Origin: Ecdyonurus torrentis
Lineage: Eukaryota; Arthropoda; Insecta; Ephemeroptera; Heptageniidae
DNA: 64,000 nucleotides
Assembly (NCBI GenBank): GCA_949318235.1
Contig: OX439132.1
Coordinates: 28,665,243-28,729,242, forward strand
Reading direction: 5' to 3'
Shown here: piece by piece, positions 25,001 through 46,969 of the stretch
Layout: every line of letters starts with the position of its first letter
Numbering within the stretch: position 1 is the stretch's first letter
Program-made: the position numbers and the translations under genes
The notes under the pieces: model-generated
What the model was told of the DNA's origin: nothing
Database searches by the model: none
Seen by the model: the letters and a program-made list of their open reading frames with translations, nothing else

Positions 25001-28000
25001 ATTTCATTTCTTTGGATTTATAATAACCTATAAAACTTGTTATTTGTAATGCAGCTTGTTTAAACTAGCTGGCAATACAAAAGAAATGCAGGTTAGATTA
25101 TGACAAACATCATCATAAAAAATACTCCTAGAGCTTAATAACAGCAAACAACCATAAATCATCTTTCTTTATCTATGTGACTTTTCTTTACTATGACAAA
25201 AGTGCAGAATGTTTGTGCACATGTCCTTAACCCTCAAGTTTGTGATTATGACTCAATCAGAACTAAAAAAATAAAGAGCATTGTCACAAAAAGTATCAAG
25301 TGTGAATACTGAATATAGATATAAGGATGTGAGTTTCTTTAAAACATTAAACGTGACTGTTGCACAATTTAATGTGGTGCTAATTTCAAGTAAGCATCTT
25401 TCCTTTCAGTTTTTTAATTTGTCGTTATTACATCTGCATTGATTTCAATGCAAATGTTTAATATAACTTTAAGGTTTATGCTATGGCGAGTAGAGGAACT
25501 TAGAAGAGAAGAAAAGGAGTGAACTAGAACATACTGTGACTACGATAGATTGTATGTACATATATGTAAATTTTGTTTGACTGTCATTTCTAATGGTTCA
25601 ATATGAAACAATAACCTAAACTGTTACCTTTTTTATGTATGTATTATGTTTGTGTAATAAAATACATACATACATACATACATACATATCATGACGCTGT
25701 AATAAAATAAAACGATAAAAACATTTGAATCTGACAACTTGAACTATTCTCTGTAACACCCATTCCCCACCTTTAAATAATTTTTCAGAGCTTATAAAAA
25801 TGAGAATCTGTGTGCAAGAATAACCCGAACTAACGAAAGACAAATCCTTACAAATTCTTCTTTCATTTTAAAGTAAGTGCTTTGAATGTACTTGAAACCT
25901 TGAATTAAGCTAGAAATTATCGTTTGACACATGTTGGAATAAGGGACAATTCTTTATGAAGTAAACAACAAATTAACTGAACAACATTTTCCTTTGAAGC
26001 AGCAATTAAAATAAGTAAAATTTGTGAAAAACTGTCAGTCTATAGAATTGTGACTCAAGAATAATATGATACTGTAACAAAATCGAAATTTTAAATGGAA
26101 TAATTATCAACATTATTATTATTGTACCTTATACAATGATATTGAATGCACAGCACAAATTTTGAAGAGTGTGCAATAAGTATTTCACTTAAACTAATGT
26201 TTTTAGCTTTTAGGCTTAACTTGTTTAAGGCTTCAAATTGAAATATTGAGCTTGTGATAATTATGTTTTAATTGCAATCATGGCCCATGGGATGTAACAT
26301 TGAACACAAGCTATAACTTTGAATATACTTCCGTGATGCCCTTTCAAAATAACAGTGTATAAGTTTAGGAAAAAATGTAACAGCATTGGCGATAGATTAT
26401 CCAATGTCACACCCTATAGACTAATAAAGGAACGGCTGTTTTGAGGCCGACGTACAGCGATTTTGGTCACATCCGCTTCTACTTACTACCCAGTACGTCG
26501 AACAGAAACGGATGTGAACGAAATCATTTGTAGTCGGCCTCAAAACAGTTGTTCTTTTATTAGTCAATGACTGTAGTTTACATAAGATAGAAGAAGCTAG
26601 GAGTAGATAATTATGATGAAAATTTATTGAATTACTAAAAGCTAGATATATTATTTTTAACTTGAACATTTTAATGACATTTAAATGTATTATTCTCCCC
26701 TTTCTTCCATTTCACGGTCTCTAATCTCGCTACCTACTATTCTGCATTATTATTTTATTTTTTAAACATATATTATTCTTTCCATAAAGTGAATAATGAC
26801 TGTAGAACACATCATCATAAAGTTAAAAGCATAACTCAGAAAGTATTTAGGACATTCAAAATGACAATTTATTACCATAATGCAAAAGTTCAAGAATAAG
26901 AAACTAAAATTAATGGTAAAACCCAGGCTCTTATTTGCTGTCAATTTTGTGTTTCTTTGACTGAGGCTTTCTTACATCCTTTATACTTTTGGAGTTGTGC
27001 TTTTTACTTACAGTGATGTGCAATTTAAAGTGTTTTAAGGTTCTGATTTGAACAGTTGAAAATTTAAAAACCTCAATTTAATAGTAAGCCCTATTGACTG
27101 ATAAAGGAACAACTGTTTTGAGGCTGACTTTAAGTGATTTCACTCACATCTGCTTCCGTTTTGATGTACTACACATGTGTAGTAAGTAGAAACAGAAGCG
27201 GATGTGAGCAATATTGCTTATAGTTGGCATCAAAACAGTTGTTCCTTTAATAGTCAATACTAGGCTAAAATTAAGATAAAACTAACCAAGAACATTGCCA
27301 ATAACATGCCCTGATTATGTGAAGGTGCCTATTATATTAACTATGTTAAGATCTTCACACATCATCATGGTTGTGTGTTTGTTAGATTGTTTTACCCCCT
27401 CTTACAAGCCAAGTACTTGTTCACTTCTGGTTAGTTCAAAATACTTTATACTCAATAATAAGTTTACTGATAGAATGATTTTGACATTAAACATATACTG
27501 TAAAACAAATTTGATGATATAAAAGAAAAGGATAGAGGAAACCAGCAAGGGCCTTATCATAGTGAAGACAGTTCCATAGTTTGACAAAAATTTTGTTAGT
27601 GCAGAAATACAAAACTAACACATCGATTGTGTTGCGAACAATATGTGTAACTCGTATTTTGTCAGGCGAAGCAAAATGTGTAAGTCGTTTTTTGTCACGC
27701 TAAGCGATATGTGTATCTCGTTTTTTGTCACGCGAAGCAATATGTGTAAGTCGAGCACCATCTCCATTGCGTTCGGGAACGACTTACACATTTTGCTTAG
27801 CGTGACAAAAAACGACTTACACATTTTGCTTCGCCTGACAAAATACGAGTTACACATATTGTTCGCAACACAATCAACATATTGGATATCTTTGGGCACT
27901 TAACTCCAAGAGAAAACAGAGAGTATGTGTGTGCACCTTCTTCAGACCTTACAGAGAAACTATGAATGATCTGATATTATCATTCATAGAATCTTTCCGA

Positions 28001-29977
28001 GCCTGTAAGGACTGAAGAAGACACACACATACTCTGCTTGCTCTTGGAGTTCAATGCCAAAAGTTATCCAATATGTTAGTTTTTTTCATCTCTGTGTTAG
28101 CAAGATTTTTATTGAATTATGAGATTTTCTTCACTATGGTAAGGCCCTTGCTGGTTTCGTTTATCCTTTTCTTTTAAATCATCAACCTAACCTTTACTTA
28201 ATTTTGCATATAAAATAAATTTCAAAGTTTTTATAACTACTTCAGAGCACTGACAAAACTTCAAGACAATTTCAAGTCTTACTTAAATTTTCAGAAAACC
28301 ATTTTCTATCCCTAGACAATAAGTAAAAGGCTATTTTTAACTCTGAAATTGCTGGCCTACTATTTTGACAAGTTCAAAATTCTTTAGTTGCTATTATCTG
28401 ATATAAATCAAATGAAGGTTTCAAACTTTAAATGTAAATCTTTAAGTGTATTGTATTACCATTTGGTTTGTGTGTGAAGTACAGATGATAATATATTAGC
28501 TATAATTTCAATAACGACATTGAAAATAATCAGAGGAGGGAAATGTATTATGTGAAAAGATTACCAGTACCAGTATGTACTTTACTATCTATTGATGATG
28601 GAAGTAGCTACTGCTGCTGGCTTAGTTACCATCCTCCAACCTAAATTATGTATATCTTCTAAAACCCGAAACAAAATTTCAATAGCTTATAATATGGGAC
28701 TCATATGACAATTTTCCCAAAGACCATTGAAATTTTATAAAAAATAAAGATAAAAACAAAAAATTTTGTTACTAACAGATAACAAGAATAATTGTTTAGA
28801 AGATTGAAGATATAAATAAAATTATGTTATTTGTTTATATCAGAAAATAAATAAACCAGCATTCAGCAGCCACGATGAATTTCTGAAAAATAGTTTAGAA
28901 ATTGTTTTTTCTTCTCATCTCACCTGAATATTTATCTCTTGAAGATTTGTAGTCTCTGCTATCTCTCTCCTTGTCTCTGATAGATAGTTTCTGAAGATAG
29001 GAGCTCTTATTCTGATAACTTCTGTCGCGTGGACTTTGCGAGTCTGGGCTGTCTGATCTATATGAGTTTCCATTAGGGGAGTCGCGCATTCGATCATGAC
29101 CATAAGATCGATCCGATGAATAACTACTCTTAGAACCACCATATTTGGAGTTCTGCAAAAAAACAAGTTTTAGAGATAAATACTTAAAAAATTTAGTTAA
29201 GTATACTATTTTAAGAAATTATAATTAAATTTCATATGTAATTTATAAGAAATTTAGAGTCAAAAGTTGAAAATCCAATGTTTCAAATGTTATAACTCTC
29301 AAGGTTTTTTCCAAAATTTCATATGCAAAAATTTTAAGTATGAAGTATAAGTAAAAATACTATAAAAATTGTTAGAAAATGTAAATTGGTGTATTGAATG
29401 TTAGTTATTTTAATGAAAGAATGTAAAAAATGATGGTTATTAAGTGTATTAAGGGATGAACTTTGTAAATAAAGTGTCAATTGACAGGAGATTTGAAGAT
29501 ATTGGGGACAGCAATGTTGGGAGTTCTAGCCTCACAAAGAGTGCTCCTTACCACTCACTCAATGATTTACTGATATAAGAATATACTTAAGTTATCTAAA
29601 AACATTATAGAGATAAAACTAAGGAGATTTCTAAAGAAAAGGGTGGGCTTGTCAGTGATGAAGTTTGGGAGATACTGCAGAGTGTCAGTTGTTTCCAGAC
29701 CGATTTTCGTTCTCGTACTATCAAACTTCAATGCTTGAATATACCTGATAAGGATGGGTTTGGTGCTTCTCGAAGTACCTGTAAGAATAAAAAAGATATT
29801 AGACTTATAAAAAGTGAAGTGGAAGGAAAAAAATCTGTGGAATATTTAGACGACGTCCATTTTCGACGTCGGAATATGGCGAGCTTAGGGGCTTGTGTCA
29901 ATGGTGAAAATATCTCAAAGTTTTAGCTGTGCGTACCCATCGTTGATCCTTTGGGGTTTCCTTGCATGCATTACCAT
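10904..29977 (-). CDS. WAC: WAC, WW domain-containing adaptor with coiled coil (10 coding exons, 581 aa)
   Basis: Coding exons on the minus strand: 29977-29937, 29778-29745, 29152-28924, 18606-18521, 18122-17912, 16914-16750, 15449-14844, 12730-12561, 12235-12108 and 10979-10904. They total 1746 nt in one open frame. The N-terminus [14 protein letters not shown] matches the vertebrate WAC start. A Ser/Arg/Asp-rich stretch follows, then a WW domain at about residues 144-170 (Trp145, the YYYN core, Trp167, Pro170). Next comes a low-complexity Ser/Pro/Gln region, and then a conserved C-terminal coiled coil at about 515-581. Human WAC is about 647 residues, so this one is slightly short, mainly in the disordered middle. 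In other animals WAC binds RNA polymerase II and RNF20/40 to promote H2B ubiquitination, and it also acts in autophagy and mTORC1 signalling. Intron 3 is about 10.3 kb. Skipped alternative exons cannot be excluded. The 5' and 3' UTR limits are not determined. Identity is very likely. Confidence 0.95.
11954..12019. repeat. (CT)n microsatellite
   Basis: About 33 uninterrupted CT units in WAC intron 9, immediately before the exon encoding the coiled coil (in plus-strand order). Confidence 0.95.
12108..12235 (-). CDS. WAC: WAC coding exon 9 (C-terminal coiled coil)
   Basis: 128 nt. It encodes [15 protein letters not shown] to [14 protein letters not shown], the first part of the coiled coil, and matches the vertebrate sequence nearly residue for residue in the EIQATL(R/Q)EQR motif. 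Confidence 0.96.
12561..12730 (-). CDS. WAC: WAC coding exon 8
   Basis: 170 nt. It encodes residues 458-514, including [19 protein letters not shown] and MPADVLEKQ. These match the vertebrate segment LTPALAAHFSENLIKHVQG and WPADHAEKQ. The donor is CAG|GTAAGT. Confidence 0.95.
12904..13248. mobile_element. Foldback element, family B copy 2
   Basis: Hairpin with the same terminal arm as copy 1 (AAGAAAAGGATAG, CCAGCAAGGGCCTTACCAC). The right side has the tail GATCCTAACCGCGATGG then TTTTTTCCTTAAATTG. Direct repeats TTAATTTATTTTA at 12891-12903 and 13249-13261 flank it exactly (13 bp). It lies in WAC intron 7. Just upstream, 12830-12890 carries another partial tail-like sequence. Confidence 0.78.
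13337..13459. mobile_element. TA-flanked Tc1/mariner-like MITE
   Basis: Short palindrome bounded by TA, with inverted ends TACAGCTCTGGCCAAAAG and CTTTTGGCCAGAGCTGTA. A diverged, partial second copy follows at about 13462-13580 (same GGCGGCTGC and GTGGTTTTGGGTTGCC internal sequence). Confidence 0.75.
13711..14603. mobile_element. TTAA-flanked 0.9-kb foldback element
   Basis: Begins TTAA then AGGACTAGTAAATGCTACC, and ends with the inverse CATTTACTAGTCCT then TTAA. Arms of about 350 bp enclose a spacer rich in AAAT repeats. The arms contain short open frames that are mirror images of each other and are not genes. It lies in WAC intron 7. The ends differ from family A. Confidence 0.8.
14700..14727. 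repeat. Poly-A tract
   Basis: A run of about 28 nt next to WAC exon 7 on the intron side. Confidence 0.85.
14844..15449 (-). CDS. WAC: WAC coding exon 7 (disordered Ser/Pro/Gln-rich region)
   Basis: 606 nt, the largest exon. It encodes [19 protein letters not shown] onward, with a His-rich patch, a run of seven Gln, and a helical stretch near [18 protein letters not shown]. That stretch may correspond to the conserved middle helices of vertebrate WAC. The donor is AAAG|GTGAGC. GC content is clearly above the flanking introns. Confidence 0.92.
15690..15736. repeat. Poly-A tract
   Basis: A run of about 46 nt in WAC intron 6. A second A run lies at 16023-16053 and a C run at 15811-15823. Confidence 0.9.
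16750..16914 (-). CDS. WAC: WAC coding exon 6
   Basis: 165 nt between a TTTACAG acceptor and a GACG|GTGAGT donor. It encodes a Ser/Asn/Arg/Asp-rich stretch ([13 protein letters not shown] to [12 protein letters not shown]), residues 201-256. It is similar in character to the region after the WW domain in vertebrate WAC. Confidence 0.87.
17572..17875. mobile_element. Diverged family B-like hairpin
   Basis: Inverted arms: ACCACAAATATTCAC versus TTAATATTTGTGTGAAC, with the outer GGGAAACCAACAAG versus CATTTGTCGATTTCCC. The arm order (kinase-box-like AAAGAAAA, ACCARCAAG) resembles family B but is degraded. It sits in WAC intron 5 close to the WW exon. Confidence 0.5.
17912..18122 (-). CDS. WAC: WAC coding exon 5 (WW domain)
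   Basis: 211 nt. It encodes the WW domain with [16 protein letters not shown], then EVSQWEKP, almost identical to vertebrate WAC. Trp145, Trp167 and Pro170 are in place. A serine run lies at the exon end. The donor is TCAA|GTAAGT. Confidence 0.97.
18521..18606 (-). CDS. WAC: WAC coding exon 4
   Basis: 86 nt between a GTTCCAG acceptor and a GAG|GTGGGT donor. It encodes a charged segment, [19 protein letters not shown] and onward, residues 102-130. Assignment rests on splice sites, reading-frame continuity between exons 3 and 5, and the Ser/Arg/Asp composition; direct homology is weak. Confidence 0.82.
19178..19198. repeat. (TTC)n microsatellite next to a C run
   Basis: About seven TTC units after a run of C, in WAC intron 3. 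Confidence 0.85.
19208..19415. repeat. Palindrome adjoining the larger inverted repeat
   Basis: ATGTTTATCCGTCAAAGTG and GTGAACAAACTACACTT on the left pair with CACTTCGAAAGGTAAACAT and related sequence on the right, with several mismatches. It shares its right end with the next inverted repeat. Confidence 0.55.
19407..20492. repeat. 1.09-kb long inverted repeat in WAC intron 3
   Basis: Arms of about 479 bp (19407-19885 and 20014-20492), well matched, for example CGACTTTTACGGATAGTAAA versus TTTACTATCCGTAAAAGTCG. No coding potential. No target duplication could be fixed. Confidence 0.8.
20510..21566. mobile_element. TTAA-flanked element with GGGGCCGTGTATGTTG ends
   Basis: TTAA at 20510-20513 is followed by GGGGCCGTGTATGTTG. 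The right end is CAACATACACGGTCCC followed by TTAA at 21563-21566. Inside, an inverted repeat pairs about 20830-20960 with about 21060-21195 (for example CATGCATATTTCTTTTTTGA). No transposase is seen. The TTAA duplication suggests a piggyBac-like or Kolobok-like mobiliser. Confidence 0.78.
22130..22420 (+). pseudogene. Possible degraded retroelement coding fragment
   Basis: A broken plus-strand frame near 22160-22225 reads [17 protein letters not shown], and a nearby frame reads LMSRDEARK. Such short basic RGRP(x)xxW motifs are common near the end of LINE reverse-transcriptase proteins. Stops interrupt every frame, and the similarity is short, so this is tentative. Confidence 0.25.
22859..23047. 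mobile_element. TA-flanked MITE with GGTGGGG ends
   Basis: The left end TA then CGGTGGGGTGACTTTGGCCC is inverted relative to the right end GGTCAAGTTGCCCCACC then TA. Size 189 bp, in WAC intron 3. The form fits a mariner-type MITE. Confidence 0.7.
23346..23388. repeat. Poly-A then (GAA)n tract
   Basis: An A run of about 23 nt followed by about seven GAA units. Confidence 0.85.
23753..24157. mobile_element. TTAA-flanked MITE with GGGGGTAGGTGACCGAC ends
   Basis: TTAA then GGGGGTAGGTGACCGAC at the left; GTCGGTCCCCCACCGCC then TTAA at the right. The interior is AT-rich and not palindromic. Located in WAC intron 3. Confidence 0.75.
24358..24570. mobile_element. Family B-like remnant
   Basis: It starts AAAAGAAAAGGATAG, as in family B arms, and ends near ACTGTGATGGTTTTTTCC, resembling the family B tail. 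The middle is not clearly palindromic. Confidence 0.4.
26415..26569. mobile_element. TA-type MITE, family I copy 1
   Basis: Inverted ends GACTAATAAAGGAACGGCTG and CAGTTGTTCTTTTATTAGTC enclose CACATCCGCTTCT and AACGGATGTGA. It is the same palindromic element as at 27092, 42750, 47593 and 50285. Confidence 0.8.
27092..27259. mobile_element. TA-type MITE, family I copy 2
   Basis: TA then TTGACTGATAAAGGAACAAC at the left and GTTGTTCCTTTAATAGTCAA then TA at the right. The body carries CACATCTGCTTCCG and AGCGGATGTGAG inverted. Located in WAC intron 3. Confidence 0.82.
27513..28211. mobile_element. Family B composite foldback element, copy 4
   Basis: Outer arms AAAAGAAAAGGATAG then GAAACCAGCAAGGGCC pair with GGCCCTTGCTGG then TATCCTTTTCTTTT. 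The tail follows on the right (ATCATCAACCTAACC). An imperfect 11-bp direct repeat, AAAAYAAATTT, lies at 27502-27512 and 28212-28222 (10 of 11 match). Inside are two further hairpins: an array of about 33-bp units (27629-27870), and one around 27902-28055 with ACTCCAAGAGAAAACAGAG. Confidence 0.62.
27629..27870. repeat. Foldback array of ~33-bp units
   Basis: About four units of the form GCGAAGCAAAATGTGTAAGT then CGTTTTTTGTCAC run forward, followed by about three units in inverse order. Because unit and reverse unit are both open, long repetitive frames appear on both strands. A related array is at 38462-38760. Confidence 0.75.
28225..28900. other. WAC intron 3 end, unique AT-rich sequence
   Basis: No repeat, hairpin or exon recognised in this stretch just downstream of WAC exon 3. 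Confidence 0.5.
28924..29152 (-). CDS. WAC: WAC coding exon 3
   Basis: 229 nt between a TTTGCAG acceptor and a TCAG|GTGAG donor. It encodes residues 26-102, a Ser/Arg/Asp/Tyr-rich segment beginning [13 protein letters not shown]. This lines up with the LKYSSKSHPSS region of vertebrate WAC. The very long intron 3 follows. Confidence 0.92.
29745..29778 (-). CDS. WAC: WAC coding exon 2 (34-nt micro-exon)
   Basis: It has a polypyrimidine-rich acceptor ending TTCTTACAG and a donor CAG|GTATAT. It encodes [11 protein letters not shown] after the split Gly codon. The HPYQ end corresponds to QPYQ in vertebrate WAC, and the phase joins exons 1 and 3 exactly. Confidence 0.87.
29937..29977 (-). CDS. WAC: WAC coding exon 1
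   Basis: Starts at ATG 29977-29975 and encodes [14 protein letters not shown] with the last codon split (41 nt). The donor reads GG|GTACGC. The sequence matches the vertebrate start MVMYARKQQRLSDG closely, which fixes the start codon. Confidence 0.9.
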
Positions 29978-30352
29978 CAATGCAAGTGTCTATAAAATAT
30001 ACGTGGCTCTTATAGCAGCCTTTAAATTGAAATAAATTCATAAAAACAATATAGAACGTCCTCTTAACAGTTAACTTCCTTCGCGGACGCCATGTCACGG
30101 CCAGAAAGCGCGGCGCCACGGTGAACTACAGTAAAACAAGTGAGGAGCGAATTGCAATATCTGAAAATTGCAAAAAAATATTTTAGTTTTCCATTAATTT
30201 CTTGTAATTATTATTATAATAATGACAAGCATTTATATTAGAAGTTTATAATTTTATTTCATAGACAAAATATTGTTCCTTCAACAGTTGCCATCAACAG
30301 AAAGTAAAAACGCCGTGGTCTGTGATATTTGAGAACATTTCTTCAAGGCGAG
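29978..30352. promoter_or_regulatory. WAC/ABHD16A bidirectional promoter interval
   Basis: 375 bp separate the WAC start codon (minus) from the ABHD16A start codon (plus). The interval contains a GC-rich island around 30075-30125 (GCGCGGCGCC) that stands out from the AT-rich surroundings. No TATA box can be assigned with confidence. Head-to-head spacing of this size usually means shared promoter DNA. Transcription start sites are not visible in sequence. Confidence 0.6.
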
Positions 30353-45714
<15,362 letters not shown>

Positions 45715-45994
45715 ATGATGCACAGCATGTATTATCTGCAAATTAAAATTAATTACATCTATATGCTAGAACCAAGTTAAGAAATGTATTTAAGTGTTAT
45801 ATTATATGTATTGTGTTGTATATATAGCTTAAAGCTATTAAGTATATAAATATGTGGTGTAATTAACGTTAAGTAATCTGTAATAATATAATATAAAATT
45901 ATACAGTAAAGTTATAAATTATTCTATTCTAAATAATTTTTGTTGCTATATTTTATGTATTTTGTTGTCGTTATTATATTTTGATTTTTTTTCC

Positions 45995-46000
45995 AATAAA
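45995..46000 (+). promoter_or_regulatory. ABHD16A: ABHD16A polyadenylation signal
   Basis: Canonical AATAAA within an A/T-rich 3' UTR, about 280 nt after the putative stop. It is preceded by a T-rich stretch and lies before the next gene. Confidence 0.6.
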
Positions 46001-46439
46001 AAATTATAAAAAGATATTTATGTTAATTATTTTACAATACATTATTTTCAACAATATTTTCTGTCTACTAAAAATGAACAAATGAAAACATAGCTATCTC
46101 AATAGACAAGAAAAGCAGTAAAGTCCATAGGACAGTGGTCAATTCTTATCGTACTGTTACTGTAGGCTCTGCCCCGGGGATAGTGTCCATAAAGTTAGCA
46201 GTCCAAACTCTTATCGCTGTGATCAGAAAAGGGGATGAACGACCGCTGTCCTATTCTTTAATTCTATTCTACCACGGTGAAGTTTTTTCATTGATTTAAT
46301 TTCAATGAAAAAAAAAAAAAAAATTCAAAAAAAATTACCGTAATATAGATTGGAGCCTGAGATTGAAAAGTGACACTTTGGTATGGTCCATTGAACGTCT
46401 TGAGATATGAGATTGCTTGATCCATGCATTGAAGCGAAA

Positions 46440-46667
46440 TGCACAGTAGATGATACAGTAGTCCATCTCCTATACTGAGTGAGAATGTCAGATTAATGCG
46501 CGCCATAATTCCGACTGGGTGAAGCGGGCTGTACTACACGCGTAACGTTACTTCAGTTACTTTTACTTCAGCCCGCTTCACCCAGTCGGAATTATGGCGC
46601 GTTTTTTGATCTGACATTCCCAGTATAGGAGATGGACTACTGTATCATCTACTGTGAGCGAAATAAT
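46440..46667. repeat. Palindrome upstream of URM1, first of two
   Basis: GTAGATGATACAGTAGTCCA then CGCCATAATTCCGACTGGG pairs with CCCAGTCGGAATTATGGCG then TGGACTACTGTATCATCTAC. Arms of about 95 bp with mismatches. Confidence 0.75.
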
Positions 46668-46675
46668 GAAGCAAT

Positions 46676-46870
46676 GTCTCTCACATGTCTTCCAACTCCA
46701 TAGGCACTTTTTGTAGTCCAACGACACTAGCGACACCGCACGCGACACCTGAACTACAATGTTAAGCTTACGAAGCTTTTAGTTCCAGATGTCACTACTA
46801 TTGGCGCAGCGTCGTTTCATATTAGACTACGCGCTAGCTTAGGGAGTTGGAAGACATGTGAGAGACATTG
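46676..46870. repeat. Palindrome directly upstream of URM1
   Basis: CAATGTCTCTCACATGTCTT then CCAACTCC pairs with GGAGTTGG then AAGACATGTGAGAGACATTG. The inner arms are more diverged. It ends about 55 bp before the URM1 ATG, so it lies in the promoter or 5' UTR. Confidence 0.75.
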
Positions 46871-46925
46871 ATGATGAAGCGTGTACAGATATTTCAAATT
46901 TTCCCGGTATTGCATGTAAACAAAC

Positions 46926-46969
46926 ATGGCTGACGATTCAAAAGATTTGAATGTTACAGTATTTTTTGG
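46926..46969 (+). CDS. URM1: URM1 coding exon 1
   Basis: ATG in the context AAACATGGCT. It encodes MADDSKDLNVTVFF and the first two bases of Gly15. The donor is GG|GTAAGA. Confidence 0.93.

Noticed and set aside
27615..27903. Open frames on both strands with a [13 protein letters not shown] repeated peptide
   Set aside because: They are produced by the mirrored 33-bp DNA repeat. Both strands give similar peptides, with no start context or conserved domain.
29735..30119. Plus-strand 63-residue and minus-strand 73-residue frames between WAC exons
   Set aside because: The region is explained by WAC exons 1 and 2 in another frame; neither peptide shows a known motif.
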